NCBI GenBank assembly: GCA_949361645.1
Contig: OX442427.1
Location: 620,181 to 684,180 of the forward strand
Origin: Spongilla lacustris
Lineage: Eukaryota > Porifera > Demospongiae > Spongillida > Spongillidae
DNA length: 64,000 nt
Reading direction: 5' to 3'
A program made the translations under genes and the position numbers. Below the pieces are notes generated by a model that was not told where the DNA came from, made no database searches, and saw nothing but the letters and a program-made list of their open reading frames with translations. This document shows, piece by piece, positions 12,421 through 24,768 of this stretch. The first letter of the stretch is position 1. Every line of letters starts with the position of its first letter.

Positions 12421-15400
12421 GATATTGGCCTGGGCCCCAGTAACTTATGTTGCAGAATTCCTCCAGTTGCTGCCATCATTCATCTCAGCAAGCACAGCCT
12501 TAGAGGTGTCGTCCCTCCATTGTCCACAACCATGCTTAATAATATATTATTGCAAACAGGTGCTCCATTCTCTGATAGACCTTCCTTGTCTAGCAGCTGT
12601 GCTACAAGTCCAGCAGCTTTGTAAGTGTGCTGCCAATTGTTCCTTTAACCCTTCTGCCACTCACTTCTTAGGCCTTGATGCAAACAGCAAACCTCAGTAT
12701 GCGCGATGTGTCGCAGCTTTCCAGGATACAGCCAACAAGCTGATGTTTGGCCATTTTCTGCGCATGGAGTCTGGCCGTGGTGACACCATAGATCGGTGAG
12801 TAGGCTGGGTACCCGATGTGTAATGGGCTGGGCACCCGATGTGTAATGGACTGGGCACCCAATGTGTAATGGGCTGGGCACCCGATGTGTAATGGACTGG
12901 GCACCCAATGTGTAATGGGCTGGGCACCCGATGTGTAATGGACTGGGCACCCAATGTGTAATGGGCTGGGCACCCGATGTGTAATGGGCTGGGCACCCGA
13001 TGTGTAATGGACTGGGCACCCAATGTGTAATGGGCTGGGCACCCGATGTGTAATGGACTGGGCACCCAATGTGTAATGGGCTGGGCACCCGATGTGTAAT
13101 GGACTGGGCACCTTATGTGTAATGGACTGGGCACCTCATGTGTAAATGAGACCACTGTGTACAGCAACATGGGTGGGGTACTTTGTCGATTGTCTACAGG
13201 TTGGGGCTCCTTCACCAGCTACTGGGGGACCTCTCCCAGCATCCTCGTGTGACTGGAGCCGCTGAAATCACTCCACTCCTGCTGAGGTGTGTTACTATAG
13301 ACCTTGGGTCTGGGGACATGTGTTACAGCTTGGCATATTGTCTGGTCCAACTGGTATGTGTCACCATGGTAACTAGTTTTACCAATCAAACATGCCTGGA
13401 TGGCTGTGCCTTGTTGGCATTCAGATACTCCATTATTGTTAGAACATGGAGTTTTCAACAAACAGATTTCAATTTCAGAGCCACAATACCACTTTGTAAC
13501 ATGGTAACTAACTGTAGGTGCTGGTACTGGGTGGTAACCATGGAGATGTCAACAAATACTTGTCCCCTTATAATAGCCCTCCTTTTAAATACATCACTAA
13601 CATTTTTCTGTAGAGTGTTTTTCCAGACAGTACTGTATGGCAGAGATGGCCAAGTCATATCACAGGTGTTAGGAGCAGTGTTAGAGAGAAGCACTCTTCT
13701 GTACAACATCCCAGCATTCCAGGAGGGCATCAAGAGGTGTGTGATGACACCTGCACCCATTGCTTGTCCTAACTAACCTCCCACCCCTCCCCACTCTCAC
13801 TAGGGTGTTGGCTGAACAGCTGCTGGGGATCTTCAGGACCTACCCAAACCTTGTTGTTGACTTCCATAGAGACCTGAGGGAACACCTTAGCAACCTGAGG
13901 ACCCTGGCCACTGGGGGGGAGCCCCTCTACCTGCACCTCGTGAGTAGGGAGGGCCTGGGCACCCTGTGAGCACACATGCTGTGTGTGTGATACAGCCCCT
14001 GTTTGGTCCCCAGACCTGGGCCGTGGGAACCTACACACACATCTGCTACAACCCTCAGTGTACATCAAACATCACTCTGGAGTTTTTTGAGGTAGTCCAT
14101 TGCACATGCACACACACACATATACCTGGCCACTCACACATGTACCAACACCTCATCACTCACACATGTACCAACACCTCATCACACACACACATGTACC
14201 AACACCTCATCACTCACACATGTACCAACACCTCATCACACACACACATGTACCAACACCTCATCACTCACACATGTACCAACACCTCATCACTCACACA
14301 TGTACCAACACCTCATCACTCACACATGTACCAACACCTCATTACTCACACATGTACCAACACCTCATCACTCACACATGTACCAACACCTCATCACTCA
14401 CACATGTACCAACACCTCATCACTCACACACCTCATCACTCACACACCTCATCACTCACACATGCACCAACACCTCATCACTCACACATGTACCAACACC
14501 TCATCACTCACACACCTCATCACTCACATGTACCAACACCTCATCACTCACACATGCACCAACACCTCATCACTCACACACCTCATCACTCACACATGCA
14601 CCAACACCTCATCACTCACACATGTACCAACACCTCATCACTCACACATGTACCAACACCTCATCACTCACACATGTACCAACACCTCATCACTCACACA
14701 TGCACCAACACCTCATCACTCACACATGTACCAACACCTCATCACACACACACCTCATCACTCACACATGCACCAACACCTCATCACTCACACATGTACC
14801 AACACCTCATCACTCACACATGTACCAACACCTCATCACTCACACATGTACCAACACCTCATCACTCACACATGTACCAACACCTCATCACTCACACATG
14901 TACCAACACCTCATCACTCACACACCTCATCACTCACACACCTCATCACTCACACATGCACCAACACCTCATCACTCACACATGTACCAACACCTCATCA
15001 CTCACACACCTCATCACTCACATGTACCAACACCTCATCACTCACACATGCACCAACACCTCATCACTCACACACCTCATCACTCACACATGCACCAACA
15101 CCTCATCACTCACACATGTACCAACACCTCATCACTCACACATGTACCAACACCTCATCACTCACACATGTACCAACACCTCATCACTCACACATGCACC
15201 AACACCTCATCACTCACACATGTACCAACACCTCATCACACACACACCTCATCACTCACACATGCACCAACACCTCATCACTCACACATGTACCAACACC
15301 TCATCACTCACACATGTACCAACACCTCATCACTCACACATGTACCAACACCTCATCACTCACACATGTACCAACACCTCATCACTCACACATGCACCAA

Positions 15401-16648
15401 CACCTCATCACTCACACATGTACCAACACCTCATCACACACACACCTCATCACTCACATGTACCAACACCTCATCACTCACACATGCACCAACACCTCAT
15501 CACTCACACATGTACCAACACCTCATCACACACACACCTCATCACTCACATGTACCAACACCTCATCACTCACACATGTACACCTGCAACCATTATTTAA
15601 AAAGAAATGCTTCAAGAGTATTGTAATCTACACATTCACTGAACTCCAATATAAAATTACAACACAACACCAACCAATTGGAGCATTCTTAACATTTTTA
15701 TTATTACGACCAATCCAGTGCACTCATTAAATCTGGCCTTGATGCACACACGCTCCATTTTTCTGGATCCACCCTGTTGTGAGGCACATGTGTGTGCACA
15801 CATGGCATGTACCCAACGCACCTAGTTACTATTATGCTCCTCCCAACAGACACTAGAATTGGCTGCATATGAGGTTGCCATGGGACTCCAACAGAAGCCC
15901 GCCTATACCACCAGACTGGTCCTTACCCTGATGAGCTCACTGGCCAAGTTGGCCTCTCGCAGCCAGGACCTTATTCCTCGCGCTCTCCTCTGCCTAAACA
16001 AGCTTGTTCAAATAACCACTGCTGTGAGACACACAGGGATGAAGTGGGGGGTACTGTAGAAGTTATGGATGAAGTGAGGGTATTGTAGAGGTTAGGGATG
16101 AAGTGGAGGGTATTGTAGAGGTTATGGATGAAGTGGAGGGTACTGTGAAAGTAATGGATGAAGTGGGGGTATTGCAGAGGTTATGGATGGCTGTGGGAGG
16201 ATTGGGGTATTGTAGACTGGGAGGAATGTGTAGGTTATGGGGGTATTGTATTATGGGGAAATGTGCTTCATGTACCTATGATCGTTTTAGTGAAAACTTT
16301 ATCAGGGCACAAGTTAACTGGTTCTCTTTCATTTGTTGTCTCTCATTTCATGACACACAGGAGAACCCAGTGGGGGCGGCGGTCACCCCCAGCTGCAAGG
16401 TCCTCCTGGGACATGCCAGCGAGCTAGTCAGTGTGCTCAAGATGCCAACCATTGCCATACAAGTGCTGAGCCCCACCCCCTACAAGGAGAAGGGATCGGA
16501 CGAGCAGCAAGCCCGCACCACTCGCATTCTTCAGTCTGTTGTCCGCCTTGCACAAACAAACATTGAGCAGCTGAACCTGCCAGGGGGCCCGTCCAGCACG
16601 GTGCCAGGGGGGCCATCCAGCACCCTGCCAGGGGGGCCATCCATGTAG
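8608..16648 (+). CDS. AP5Z1: AP-5 complex subunit zeta-1
   Basis: AP5Z1 is the zeta subunit of the AP-5 coat complex, which works with SPG11/SPG15 at late endosomes; human loss causes spastic paraplegia 48. I traced 22 phase-consistent exons: 8608-8788, 8826-9033, 9092-9138, 9187-9290, 9368-9415, 9934-10043, 10124-10187, 10550-10677, 11065-11281, 11349-11386, 11630-11795, 11879-11954, 12215-12317, 12422-12505, 12560-12620, 12672-12795, 13200-13286, 13614-13736, 13804-13939, 14014-14091, 15850-16023, 16361-16648 (about 881 aa; the human protein is ~807). Matches to the human family as I know it: TKYSRK near the start, [53 protein letters not shown] and LKMPTIA near the end. The start is odd: frame begins with TG AGT GAC right after a CAG at 8605-8607, so the initiator ATG may be split by a 5' intron whose first exon I could not place. 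The C-terminus adds three PGGPSS(T/M)-type repeats. Confidence 0.9.
9478..9510. repeat. Poly-G tract in AP5Z1 intron
   Basis: A G-run with one A in the intron between exons 9368-9415 and 9934-10043. The remainder of this ~520-bp intron shows nothing recognisable. Confidence 0.9.
10191..10520. repeat. Pyrimidine array (CCTTCCCCTCCT) in AP5Z1 intron
   Basis: A 12-bp C/T repeat starting about 4 bp after the donor at 10188 and running almost to the acceptor before 10550. It is pyrimidine on the sense strand of AP5Z1. Confidence 0.95.
11440..11605. repeat. (CA)n-rich microsatellite in AP5Z1 intron
   Basis: Imperfect CA/CACACG/CATACA run upstream of the exon at 11630. Confidence 0.95.
11985..12208. 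repeat. (CCCT)n and (CCCTC)n pyrimidine array abutting a 3' splice site
   Basis: Starts as CCCT repeats and becomes CCCTC repeats, ending 6 bp before the acceptor CTAG at 12211-12214 of AP5Z1. It is in effect a 220-bp polypyrimidine tract. Confidence 0.95.
12359..12419. repeat. (CA)n microsatellite abutting a 3' splice site in AP5Z1
   Basis: The run ends ...CACACAAG directly at the acceptor of the exon starting 12422. Confidence 0.95.
12803..13140. repeat. 23-bp minisatellite in AP5Z1 intron
   Basis: About 14 units of CTGGGCACCCGATGTGTAAT plus GGG/GGA, alternating CGATG and CAATG forms. The array begins about 8 bp after the donor GTGAGT at 12796. Confidence 0.95.
14133..15590. repeat. 26-bp minisatellite in AP5Z1 intron
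   Basis: A 1.45-kb array of ACCAACACCTCATCACTCAC plus ACATGT, with shorter deletion units and higher-order blocks repeated along it. It starts ~40 bp after the donor at 14092. Because 26 is not a multiple of 3 but no unit frame contains a stop, it reads open in three frames; this is not coding evidence. Confidence 0.95.
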
Positions 16649-16825
16649 CTGTACCTGTCAGTTAGGATGCACACAGATGGGTGATGATAATCATATTTTT
16701 AAAAAGTCTTATTGCAAAAGGAATGGCTGACTGCAATGAGTGTAATAATAACATCTCAGTTGGGCATAGTGTGTGGGGTGTGTGCATATGATGTGGGTGT
16801 GGTCAATGCATTAGTCCGCAGTTCC

Positions 16826-19800
16826 TCACTGGTCACGCTCCTGGGATGCCTCCTCCCCAGGCTCATCCCTGGCTTCTTGCTCATCCCTAAGTACATGCTC
16901 AGTCTAATTGGAGAGGAAAATGGAGTATGTGTGTGTGTGGTGTGTGTGTGTGGCCCAAACCTCCAGTTCTTCAATCCTTTCCTTGGCTCTGGATAACTGT
17001 TGTTCCATCTGAAGTGACAAAGTATACACACCCTGGTCGTAGCATATGGTACATCCTACCTCTTTCAGCTGTTCTCTAAGCAAACCGTCCACACTCTTGT
17101 CGAGCTGGTAGGACTTCAACACATTCACACATCCATCACGTTCCTTGGTGACAAACAGTAACCTTCTCTCCAGCCTCTGGATCCTCTCATCTTTGTTCTG
17201 GGCATCCTCCTGAGGTGGGAGGAGGTAACTATATTGTGACACGCTGGAACTCCTCCCCCCCCCAAAACCCCCCACCTTTTCCTTCAGCAGCTGCTGCTTG
17301 GTCCCCTGGACAGTCGCTATAGTTTCGCTGAGGGTCTGCTCTAGTGATCTCACTCTTAACATGTGATGAGACGAGGATGCACAACAATGAATACCATTAT
17401 AATTGTTACATGCTTGGAGTGTAGTCACAATAAAATTCCACCCACAAAGGTAATAATTACTTCAATGACATGACATGTGGACTGTCAAAACAACAGTATT
17501 AAAACTGCCAACACTCCCTCCGTTGTACCTTAACCCCCTGTTACCCTTTACCTTACCACATGGCCCCTCCCCCTAATACTATCTATAGGTAATACTGTAC
17601 TTTAAACAGCATAGGAGAGAAACGATAGTGAGAAGGGAATGGGGAAGAGCCATAAGAATATCACATGGACACACCAGGTGGGCAGTGGTGGGCGTACACA
17701 TAATCATTAATGCAAACGTACTTACTTCGCTTCCAGCTCAGCTTGTTTTGTTAAAGATATTAGCTCCTTCTGTTGAAGGTCTGCTATCCTGTACTGAAGT
17801 GCAGGTGAAGCAGCTACAGATATGCTGTATATGTGCATGTGTGTGTGTGTGTGTGGGGGGGTGTATATTTATGTGTGTGGTATGTATGCATAAACATTTG
17901 TGTACATAAGGGCATGCCATTATGACGTGTGTGGAGATGAACCACATAGCGAGTGTAACATGTGAGGTGTTTGTGCCTGTGGGAGGTATTGTCTGCATCT
18001 CTTTGTCTAACCTTCCCACTCCTCCCCCGCCTCCCTCCATCAGCTCTCTAATTTTGACCTCCAATTCCTGTGCAGTGAACACAATAAAGAAACGGTTAAC
18101 CACACCCACCTTCTACCACTCCCCCTCCACATTCACCACCTGCCTTATTTGTGAGTTGGGCGTCCACTAGCAACTGCTCGCAGTTCTCCAGCTTAGTACA
18201 CTTCTCTCTGAAGCATTGTACCTGGTACCGAAGCAGTTCTATGTTATCATCCTTGTCTCTAAGTTGAAGGGGGGGAAGGAAGTGTAATAAGGGGGTGGGG
18301 AGGGAGAGGAGAGGAGGGGAAGGGAGAGGAGGGGAGGGAGAGGAGGGGAGGGAGAGGAGGGGAAGGGAGAGGAGAGGAGGGGAAGGGAGAGGAGAGAAGG
18401 GGAAGGGAGAGGAGAGGAGGGGAAGGGAGAGGAGAGGAGGGGAAGGAAGTGTAATAAGGGGGTGGGGAGGGAGAGGAGAGGAGGGGAAGGGAGAGGAGGG
18501 GAGGGAGAGGAGGGGAGGGAGAGGAGGGGAAGGGAGAGGAGAGGAGGGGAAGGGAGAGGAGAGAAGGGGAAGGGAGAGGAGAGGAGGGGAAGGGAGAGGA
18601 GAGGAGGGGAAGGGAGAGGAGAGGAGGGGAAGGGAGAGGAGAGGAGGGGAAGGGAGAGGAGAGGAGAGGAGGGGAAGGGAGAGGAGAGAAGGGGAAGGGA
18701 GAGGAGAGGAGGGGAAGGGAGAGGAGAGGAGAGGAGGGTAAGGGAGAGGAGAGGAGGGGAAGGGAGAGGAGGGAGAGGAGGGGAAGGGAGAGGAGAGGAG
18801 GGGAAGGGAGAGGAGAGGAGGGGAAGGGAGAGGAGGGAGAGGAGGGGAAGGGAGAGGAGAGGAGGGGAAGGGAGAGGAGAGGAGGGGAAGGGAGAGGAGA
18901 GGAGGGGAAGGGAGAGGAGAGGAGGGGAAGGGAGAGGAGAGGAGGGGAAGGGAGAGGAGAGGAGGGGAAGGGAGAGGAGAGGAGGGGAAGGGAGAGGAGA
19001 GGAGAGGAGGGGAAGGGAGAGGAGAGGAGGGGAAGGGAGAGGAGAGGAGGGGAAGGGAGAGGAGGGAGAGGAGGGGAAGGGAGAGGAGGGAGAGGAGGGG
19101 AAGGGAGAGGAGGGGAAGGGGACAAGAGGGGAGGAAGGAGGGGAAGGGGACAGAGGGGGAGGGAGAGGAGAGGAAGGGGACAAGAGGGGAGGGAGAGGAG
19201 AGGAGGAGGGAGAGGAGGGGAGGAGGGAGAGGAGGGGAAGGGGACAAGAGGGGAGGGAGAGGAGGGGAAGGGGACAGAGGGAGAGGGAGAAGAGAGGGGA
19301 AGTGAATAGAGGAGATTATAGATGTGTCGAAGACTACCGCAAATGTTTGTTCTCAGCCTTCAGTTGCTGGTTCTCCCTCTCAACGTCCTCACAATGAATC
19401 AATTGAGATTTCATAGTCTCCAGGAACTTAGCATCTTCTTCCTGTTCCCTCAGCATATGCTCCAACACCTACACAAAAATCAATAGCAATAGTCATTAAT
19501 GTGTGAATGTGTGTGTGTGCATGTGTGTGTATGTACATGTACGTGGTGTGTGTGTGTGCTGTCATGGCGATATGTACTAACTTGCCTGAATGTGATGCTC
19601 TGAGCGAACCAGCTGACTTTCTTTTTTTTCCAACTCGGACACACGTCCTCTAAGCGACTGTAGGGAGCTGAACACAACGTGTGTGATCATCATGTGATCA
19701 TCATCTTCCCACCCGTAGGGTGTGTGACCATCACCCTTATGGCAAGCCCCTCCCACCAATAACGTGTGACCATCATCCTTATGGTCCCCACACCCTTCTT

Positions 19801-22146
19801 GACCTACCTCTCATAAACATTTCGCAGGTTTTGTAGATGTGCCTGGTTCAACTTGGCATTCTCCTCCAACACCTGCACCCTGCACAATGCCAACCACAAC
19901 AGACCATCAAATGGAGCACACCACCATCTGCTACCTTTCATTAAGATGTTTGTTTTGCATTTCAAGAGACCCGACTGCATGATTAGCCTGGAACAAATAA
20001 AAATAAATAATAACCCCCCACATAAGATATGACCAGCGTACTTAATCATGTACATGTACGTTGTCATGGCAATATGTACTAACTTATGTGACCAGCGTAC
20101 TTAATCATATGATCATTTACACAACGGTTAGTACGCACATTGCTGGGTGACAGAACAAGGTACAATTACAACACTGCAAACAATCTCCAAAGCAAACCAT
20201 TGAAAAGTTAATTGGCTGTTATCACACTTGTATACAATCATAACAATACAGGTGCCCATTACAAAGATAAGGACACACACACACATACCTCCCCCTCCTC
20301 CCACCACACACCTCCCCCCACCCACACACATACCTCCCCCTCCCCCTCCTCCAACCACACACCTCCCCCCACCCAACACATACCTCCCCCTCCTCCCACC
20401 ACACACCTCCCCCCACCCACACACATACCTCCCCCCACCCACACACATACTACCTCATCTAGTTGGCTTCTTAGCACCTGCACCTCTTTGGAGTGAGTGG
20501 ACAAGGCCTGGGCCTGTTGTCCTTGGCAACGGCTCAGCTCTGCTTCATACAGCTCCAACTTATCTCTTTGGGCAAGAAGGTCCTCCAGAAGGCCACGCCT
20601 CTCTTGTTCAAGCTAAAAGAAAATTACATCACCAGCAAGGTGCTTTCCCATTTACACCATTAGCAAGGGACTTTCCCATTACATCATTAACAAGGTTTTC
20701 TCATAACATACATTAGTAGCTAGGTGTACTCTCCCAGTGGCCATCTTGAGCTTGTCTTTTATACTCATTCACCCTCATGGACCATCAGGGGGGGCCACAA
20801 TATTACCCAGTGATGGACCATCAAGGGGCCACAATATTACCCAGTGATGGACCAGCAGGGGGGCCACAATATTACCCAGTGATGGACCAGCAGGGGGGCC
20901 ACAATATTACCCAGTGATGGACCAGCAGGGGGGCCACAATATTACCCAGTGATGGACCATCAGGGGGGCCACAATATTACCCAGTGATGGACCATCAGGG
21001 GGGCCACAATATTACCCAGTGATGGACCATCAGGGGGGCCACAATATTACCCAGTGATGGACCAGCAGGGGGGCCACAATATTACCCAGTGATGGACCAT
21101 CAGGGGGGCCACAATATTACCCAGTGATGGACCATCAGGGGGGCCACAATATTACCCAGTGATGGACCATCAGGGGGGCCACAATATTACCCAGTGATGG
21201 ACCATCAGGGGGGCCACAATATTACCCAGTGATGGACCATCAAGGGGGCCACAATATTACCCAGTGATGGACCATCAAGGGGGCCACAATATTACCCAGT
21301 GATGGACCATCAGGGGGGCCACAATATTACCCAGTGATGGACCAGCAGGGGGCCACAATATTACCCAGTGATGGACCCGCAGGGGGCCACAATATTACCC
21401 AGTGATGGACCATACAAAGAGCACAACAATATGACTATGGTTTCTACAGTCTATGCTCCCAAATCACCCTCCCCCCACTCACACCTCTATCATACTAAGT
21501 CCCCCTACATGGTTTTGCATGCAATTTAGATTCCCTCACGCTTCCTATTTACCATATCTGAGCAATCCTGGACGCATGCCTGAACGCACCAGTGCAATCA
21601 AGTTTGCACACATTTTGTTTGATTACAGTATGCACGAATGCCATAGTATTAGGACGTTTGATTACAAACATTCCTTCGCGACATGATACATACTGGATGC
21701 ATGGGTGCAAGCGGGTTAAAAAATTGGCGCCCACCAACCATGTGTACTCTCTCTGCATTCAGGGAGGTCGACTTCGTCTTGTCCGCCTCTCTCCCTTCTT
21801 CTTCTATACGTGCACGCTTAGCGGCCCTGCGAAGAGTGATGAGTTCCGTCTCTAAGTACGTAATCTTGCTCTTAGCCAACAGCAGTTCGGTCTGCTGCTT
21901 GGGACTAAAAGCGACGGGCCGTCCATCAGACGAAACGTAGGAGGTGGTAATGGCCGACTGAGCCCCACTGGTTTGTACGCGGGGAGATAACCTGCGCGCT
22001 GGTGACCTGGTGTAGGGTGATGCAGATGAATACGACACGGGTGATGTGACAGTGCTGCCAGGTACTGTCGGGGACGCTATTCCTGTGGAAAAACCACCTT
22101 CATGAGATGCAGAGCTAAGTGACTCGTCTAGTAGTACAGTGTCCAT
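16826..22146 (-). CDS. MAD1L1: MAD1-like spindle checkpoint coiled-coil protein, short C-terminus
   Basis: In animals MAD1 docks MAD2 at unattached kinetochores. Exons in order (minus strand): 22146-21748, 20612-20454, 19987-19935, 19879-19808, 19667-19586, 19468-19338, 18258-18144, 18067-18012, 17788-17726, 17354-17276, 17209-17060, 17008-16961, 16903-16826; the total is divisible by three (about 494 aa). Start ATG at 22146. The N-terminus is Ser/Thr/Pro-rich; from about residue 95 on it is coiled coil. Similarity to human MAD1 is clear at ETMKSQLIHCEDVEREN, RIADLQQKEL and especially RLERRLLFVTKERDG, followed by MEQQLSRAKERIEELE. In human MAD1 (718 aa) about 200 more residues follow, with the Mad2-interaction motif and an RWD domain. 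Here the frame ends in an acidic tail (GEEASQERDQ, TGA at 16826-16828). An alternative donor (CA/GTGAGG) with acceptor CATTGCAG also ends at once. Two introns seem to use GC donors. Convergent with AP5Z1; divergent from the USP gene. Confidence 0.8.
18270..19310. repeat. Purine array (GGAGAGGAGAGGAGGGGAAG) in MAD1-like intron
   Basis: One kilobase of G/A on the plus strand, i.e. pure C/T on the sense strand of the gene. It ends next to the 3' splice site of the exon starting at 18258. A 161-bp block with a GTAATAAGGGGGTGGGGAGG junction occurs twice (about 18280 and 18450), showing higher-order duplication. Confidence 0.95.
20275..20450. repeat. C-rich minisatellite next to a MAD1-like donor
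   Basis: Diverged copies of ACACATACCTCCCCCTCCTC plus CCACCACAC blocks. On the sense strand it starts within a few bases of the donor GTAGTATG at 20453. Confidence 0.85.
20776..21412. repeat. 35-bp minisatellite in MAD1-like intron 1
   Basis: About 18 units of GATGGACCATCAGGGGGGCC plus ACAATATTACCCAGT, with CAT/CAG and GGGGGG/AGGGGG variants. Confidence 0.95.
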
Positions 22147-22325
22147 GATGGCACTAATCTGCACCACGTGATCTATCTATATTACATTTACAACACGCAT
22201 TCCGGAAGTTATCGATTTGCTACTAATTTTCTTTGTGTGATAGTTCGCGTTCGCCTTTATCGGGCTTTACACTTGCGGAGCGTACCCTAACCAGAGAGGC
22301 AAGTTCGCTAGGAGTGCGATTAAAT
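22147..22325. promoter_or_regulatory. Shared divergent promoter (MAD1-like / USP)
   Basis: Only 179 bp separate the two start codons. The interval holds an E-box CACGTG (22165-22170) and an ETS/GABP-type site CCGGAAGT (22202-22209). Both are common in animal bidirectional promoters. No TATA box is evident. Function is inferred from position and motifs. Confidence 0.55.
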
Positions 22326-23554
22326 ATGGATAGCGGTGCGGTGACATCGTATCCTCGACACTATACCACGGGTGCGGTGAATCCGCTGGACCGCAACCAG
22401 TCCACTTCGGACCCGGTCCTGCTCCGAATAGAATCAAAGTGTAGTGACGGGAGGAGCAGCAGAGAGAGCCGGCGGAGCGCACGGGAGCTGCATTCGGAGG
22501 AAGCCCCGAATGTCGACGCACACCCGACAACCGAGAAAAAGAAAAAGAAAAAGTTTAAACGGTTGCGCTCGTTCATTAGCCTGTTTCACAGGCACAACAT
22601 CACGCCGCGTACTGGTGCAGAAATGAGCACACTGGACGAAGAGGTTCCGTCACTCCCGTTGGCGGAACGGCGGGTCGGTGCCGGGAGCGCCCATTCCAGC
22701 TCCCCTGCCGTGGAGGTGGGTAGCGCCGAGCGGCCGGTCAAACGCGAAGGTCCGGACGTCGTGGGGCCTTGCGGGATACAAAATCACGGAAACACTTGCT
22801 TCATGAACGCCGTCTTGCAGTGCCTGAGTAATACGGACCGCTTTGTCGAGTACTTCGTAACGGATCAATACAAAGCCGACCTAGCCCTAGCTCTGAACGC
22901 GCGCAAGAAGTCTGGAAACTTAGGAGGGGAGGTTACTGAGTATCTGGCGCTCTTGCTCAAGTGCCTCTGGAGCGGGCAGTACGAGCGGCGTGTGTCTGCC
23001 AAGTTCAAAGAGGTCGTTGGAAGACATGCCGTGCAGTATATGGGGAGACAGCAACATGATGCCCAAGAGTTTCTTATGTGGATTCTCGACACCGTGCACG
23101 AGGAACTGAACCAGGCAAAGAAGAAGAAGTATCGGCCTGTGAAGGTGAGCTGACTGCATGTGGGGGGCTTTGAGTGTTGGTGTTGGATTATGCGTCCTGC
23201 AGGTGACGATAGCTTTGAATCCACTTTGTGCGCTTAACGCACGACTTGCACCATGTTTTCACTTAAGTGGGCACAACGTGGGGTCGCGTGTCTGGGGAGA
23301 GAGGGCTAATCGGGAATTGGTCGTTGCGGCCATGTTGTTATATTTATTAGTAACCTTGGTTACGAAGTGTAATTATGTCCAAGTGACAGTGGATTTATGC
23401 ACCCATAATGACACAAACACACAATACATGCATACATACCCACACATGCACATGCATCATACTTCCAAATTGAATTGATCCAGTACACATGGTTGATTAG
23501 CCAAGCTGTGTGTGTGTGAGTGTGTGTGTGTGAGTGTGTGTGTGTGTGTGTGTT

Positions 23555-23634
<80 letters not shown>

Positions 23635-24231
23635 GTCTTAAGAACAGCCCTTCCTTCACTGGTTCATTCACCCTTGCAGGACTCGGCAGGTCGCTCGGAT
23701 GAGGAGGTGGCAGCAGACAGCCTGGCCTCCCACATGAGGTACAACAACAGCTTCATCCACAACCTCTTCCATGGCCAACTCCGCTCCTCACTCACCTGCC
23801 CCAGCTGTGGGAGGAGCTCGCTGACCTTTGACCCCTACATCTGCCTGTCCCTTCCCTTACCCGAGCAGCAGAGCAGGTCCATCTACGTTACGGTGGTGTA
23901 CCGCAGCAGCAGCAGACCTAGCAGGATGTTTGGCATCAGTGTGCAGGTGAAGGGTGTGGTCGGGGAACTGAGGAGTTCCCTGGCTGAGCTGTGTGGTGTG
24001 AGCAGACACCACCTGGTGCTGTCAGAGCTTCGGTTTGATGGGATGATGAGGTCTGTGTACGATGAGGAGGCCATCTCCACCATCCAAGAGTACCAGCAGA
24101 TGTATGCATTTGAGGTGCCGCCATTCAGAGGGGACAACCCAGAGGTGAACACGCAGTCGAATCCTTCCGGAAGTAAAGAGCTACTCTTGATTGTATTGGT
24201 GAACAAGTTTGGGCAAACGAACTGTGGAAGA

Positions 24232-24306
<75 letters not shown>

Positions 24307-24723
24307 TGCGTGTGTGTGCGTGTGTGTGCGTGTGTGTGTGTGTGGTATGTGTGCATGTGTGTGTATGTATGTGTGTGCATGCATGTGTGGGCTTACGTGT
24401 GTAAATGTTATATGCATGCATGGCATATGTGCTTGCGTGCATGGAGACGGCAGTCTTTGGGAAGGATTGATTGTTTTTCCATCTTTGGATGGGTTTGTTT
24501 GTCTTGAAATTGACTTGGAATGGGCTCTGGCAGCTCTCAGGGTGGGTACCGTACACTTGAACTGTGTACTGTGCTATGATGTGATATAACAACAGTGCCT
24601 TTCAAAAGAATGTGGTGACTAAGGGACTGTGGGTGTATGCCTGTGTGTGTAGACATTGTATGTGTGCACACAGAGATGGTGTCTGTTTATACAAATGAGG
24701 AGTTTGTGATGTACTTATGTGTG

Positions 24724-24768
<45 letters not shown>

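Noticed and set aside
14133..15590. CRISPR-like spaced direct repeats
   Set aside because: Units are contiguous and vary by deletion, with no unique spacers. The DNA is eukaryotic.
13966..15730. Three frames of ~500 codons rich in [15 protein letters not shown]
   Set aside because: Product of the stop-free 26-bp minisatellite in an AP5Z1 intron; the flanking exons join in phase across it.
16437..16640. Minus-strand frame opposite the last AP5Z1 exon as the missing MAD1 C-terminus
   Set aside because: No resemblance to the MAD1 RWD domain; it is the antisense of AP5Z1 coding sequence.
18096..19397. Frames of up to 383 codons rich in Leu/Pro/Ser or Arg/Gly/Glu
   Set aside because: Readings of the purine/pyrimidine array in the MAD1-like intron.
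19480..19677. Alternative frame SRLEDVCPSWKKKK for the MAD1-like exon at 19667-19586
   Set aside because: Using the acceptor TTCAG/CTCC gives RGRVSELEKKE, which is coiled coil, in phase with both neighbours and closer to MAD1.
22233..22325. Upstream extension of the USP N-terminus
   Set aside because: The frame is open, but the only start would be a non-ATG codon; the first ATG is 22326.
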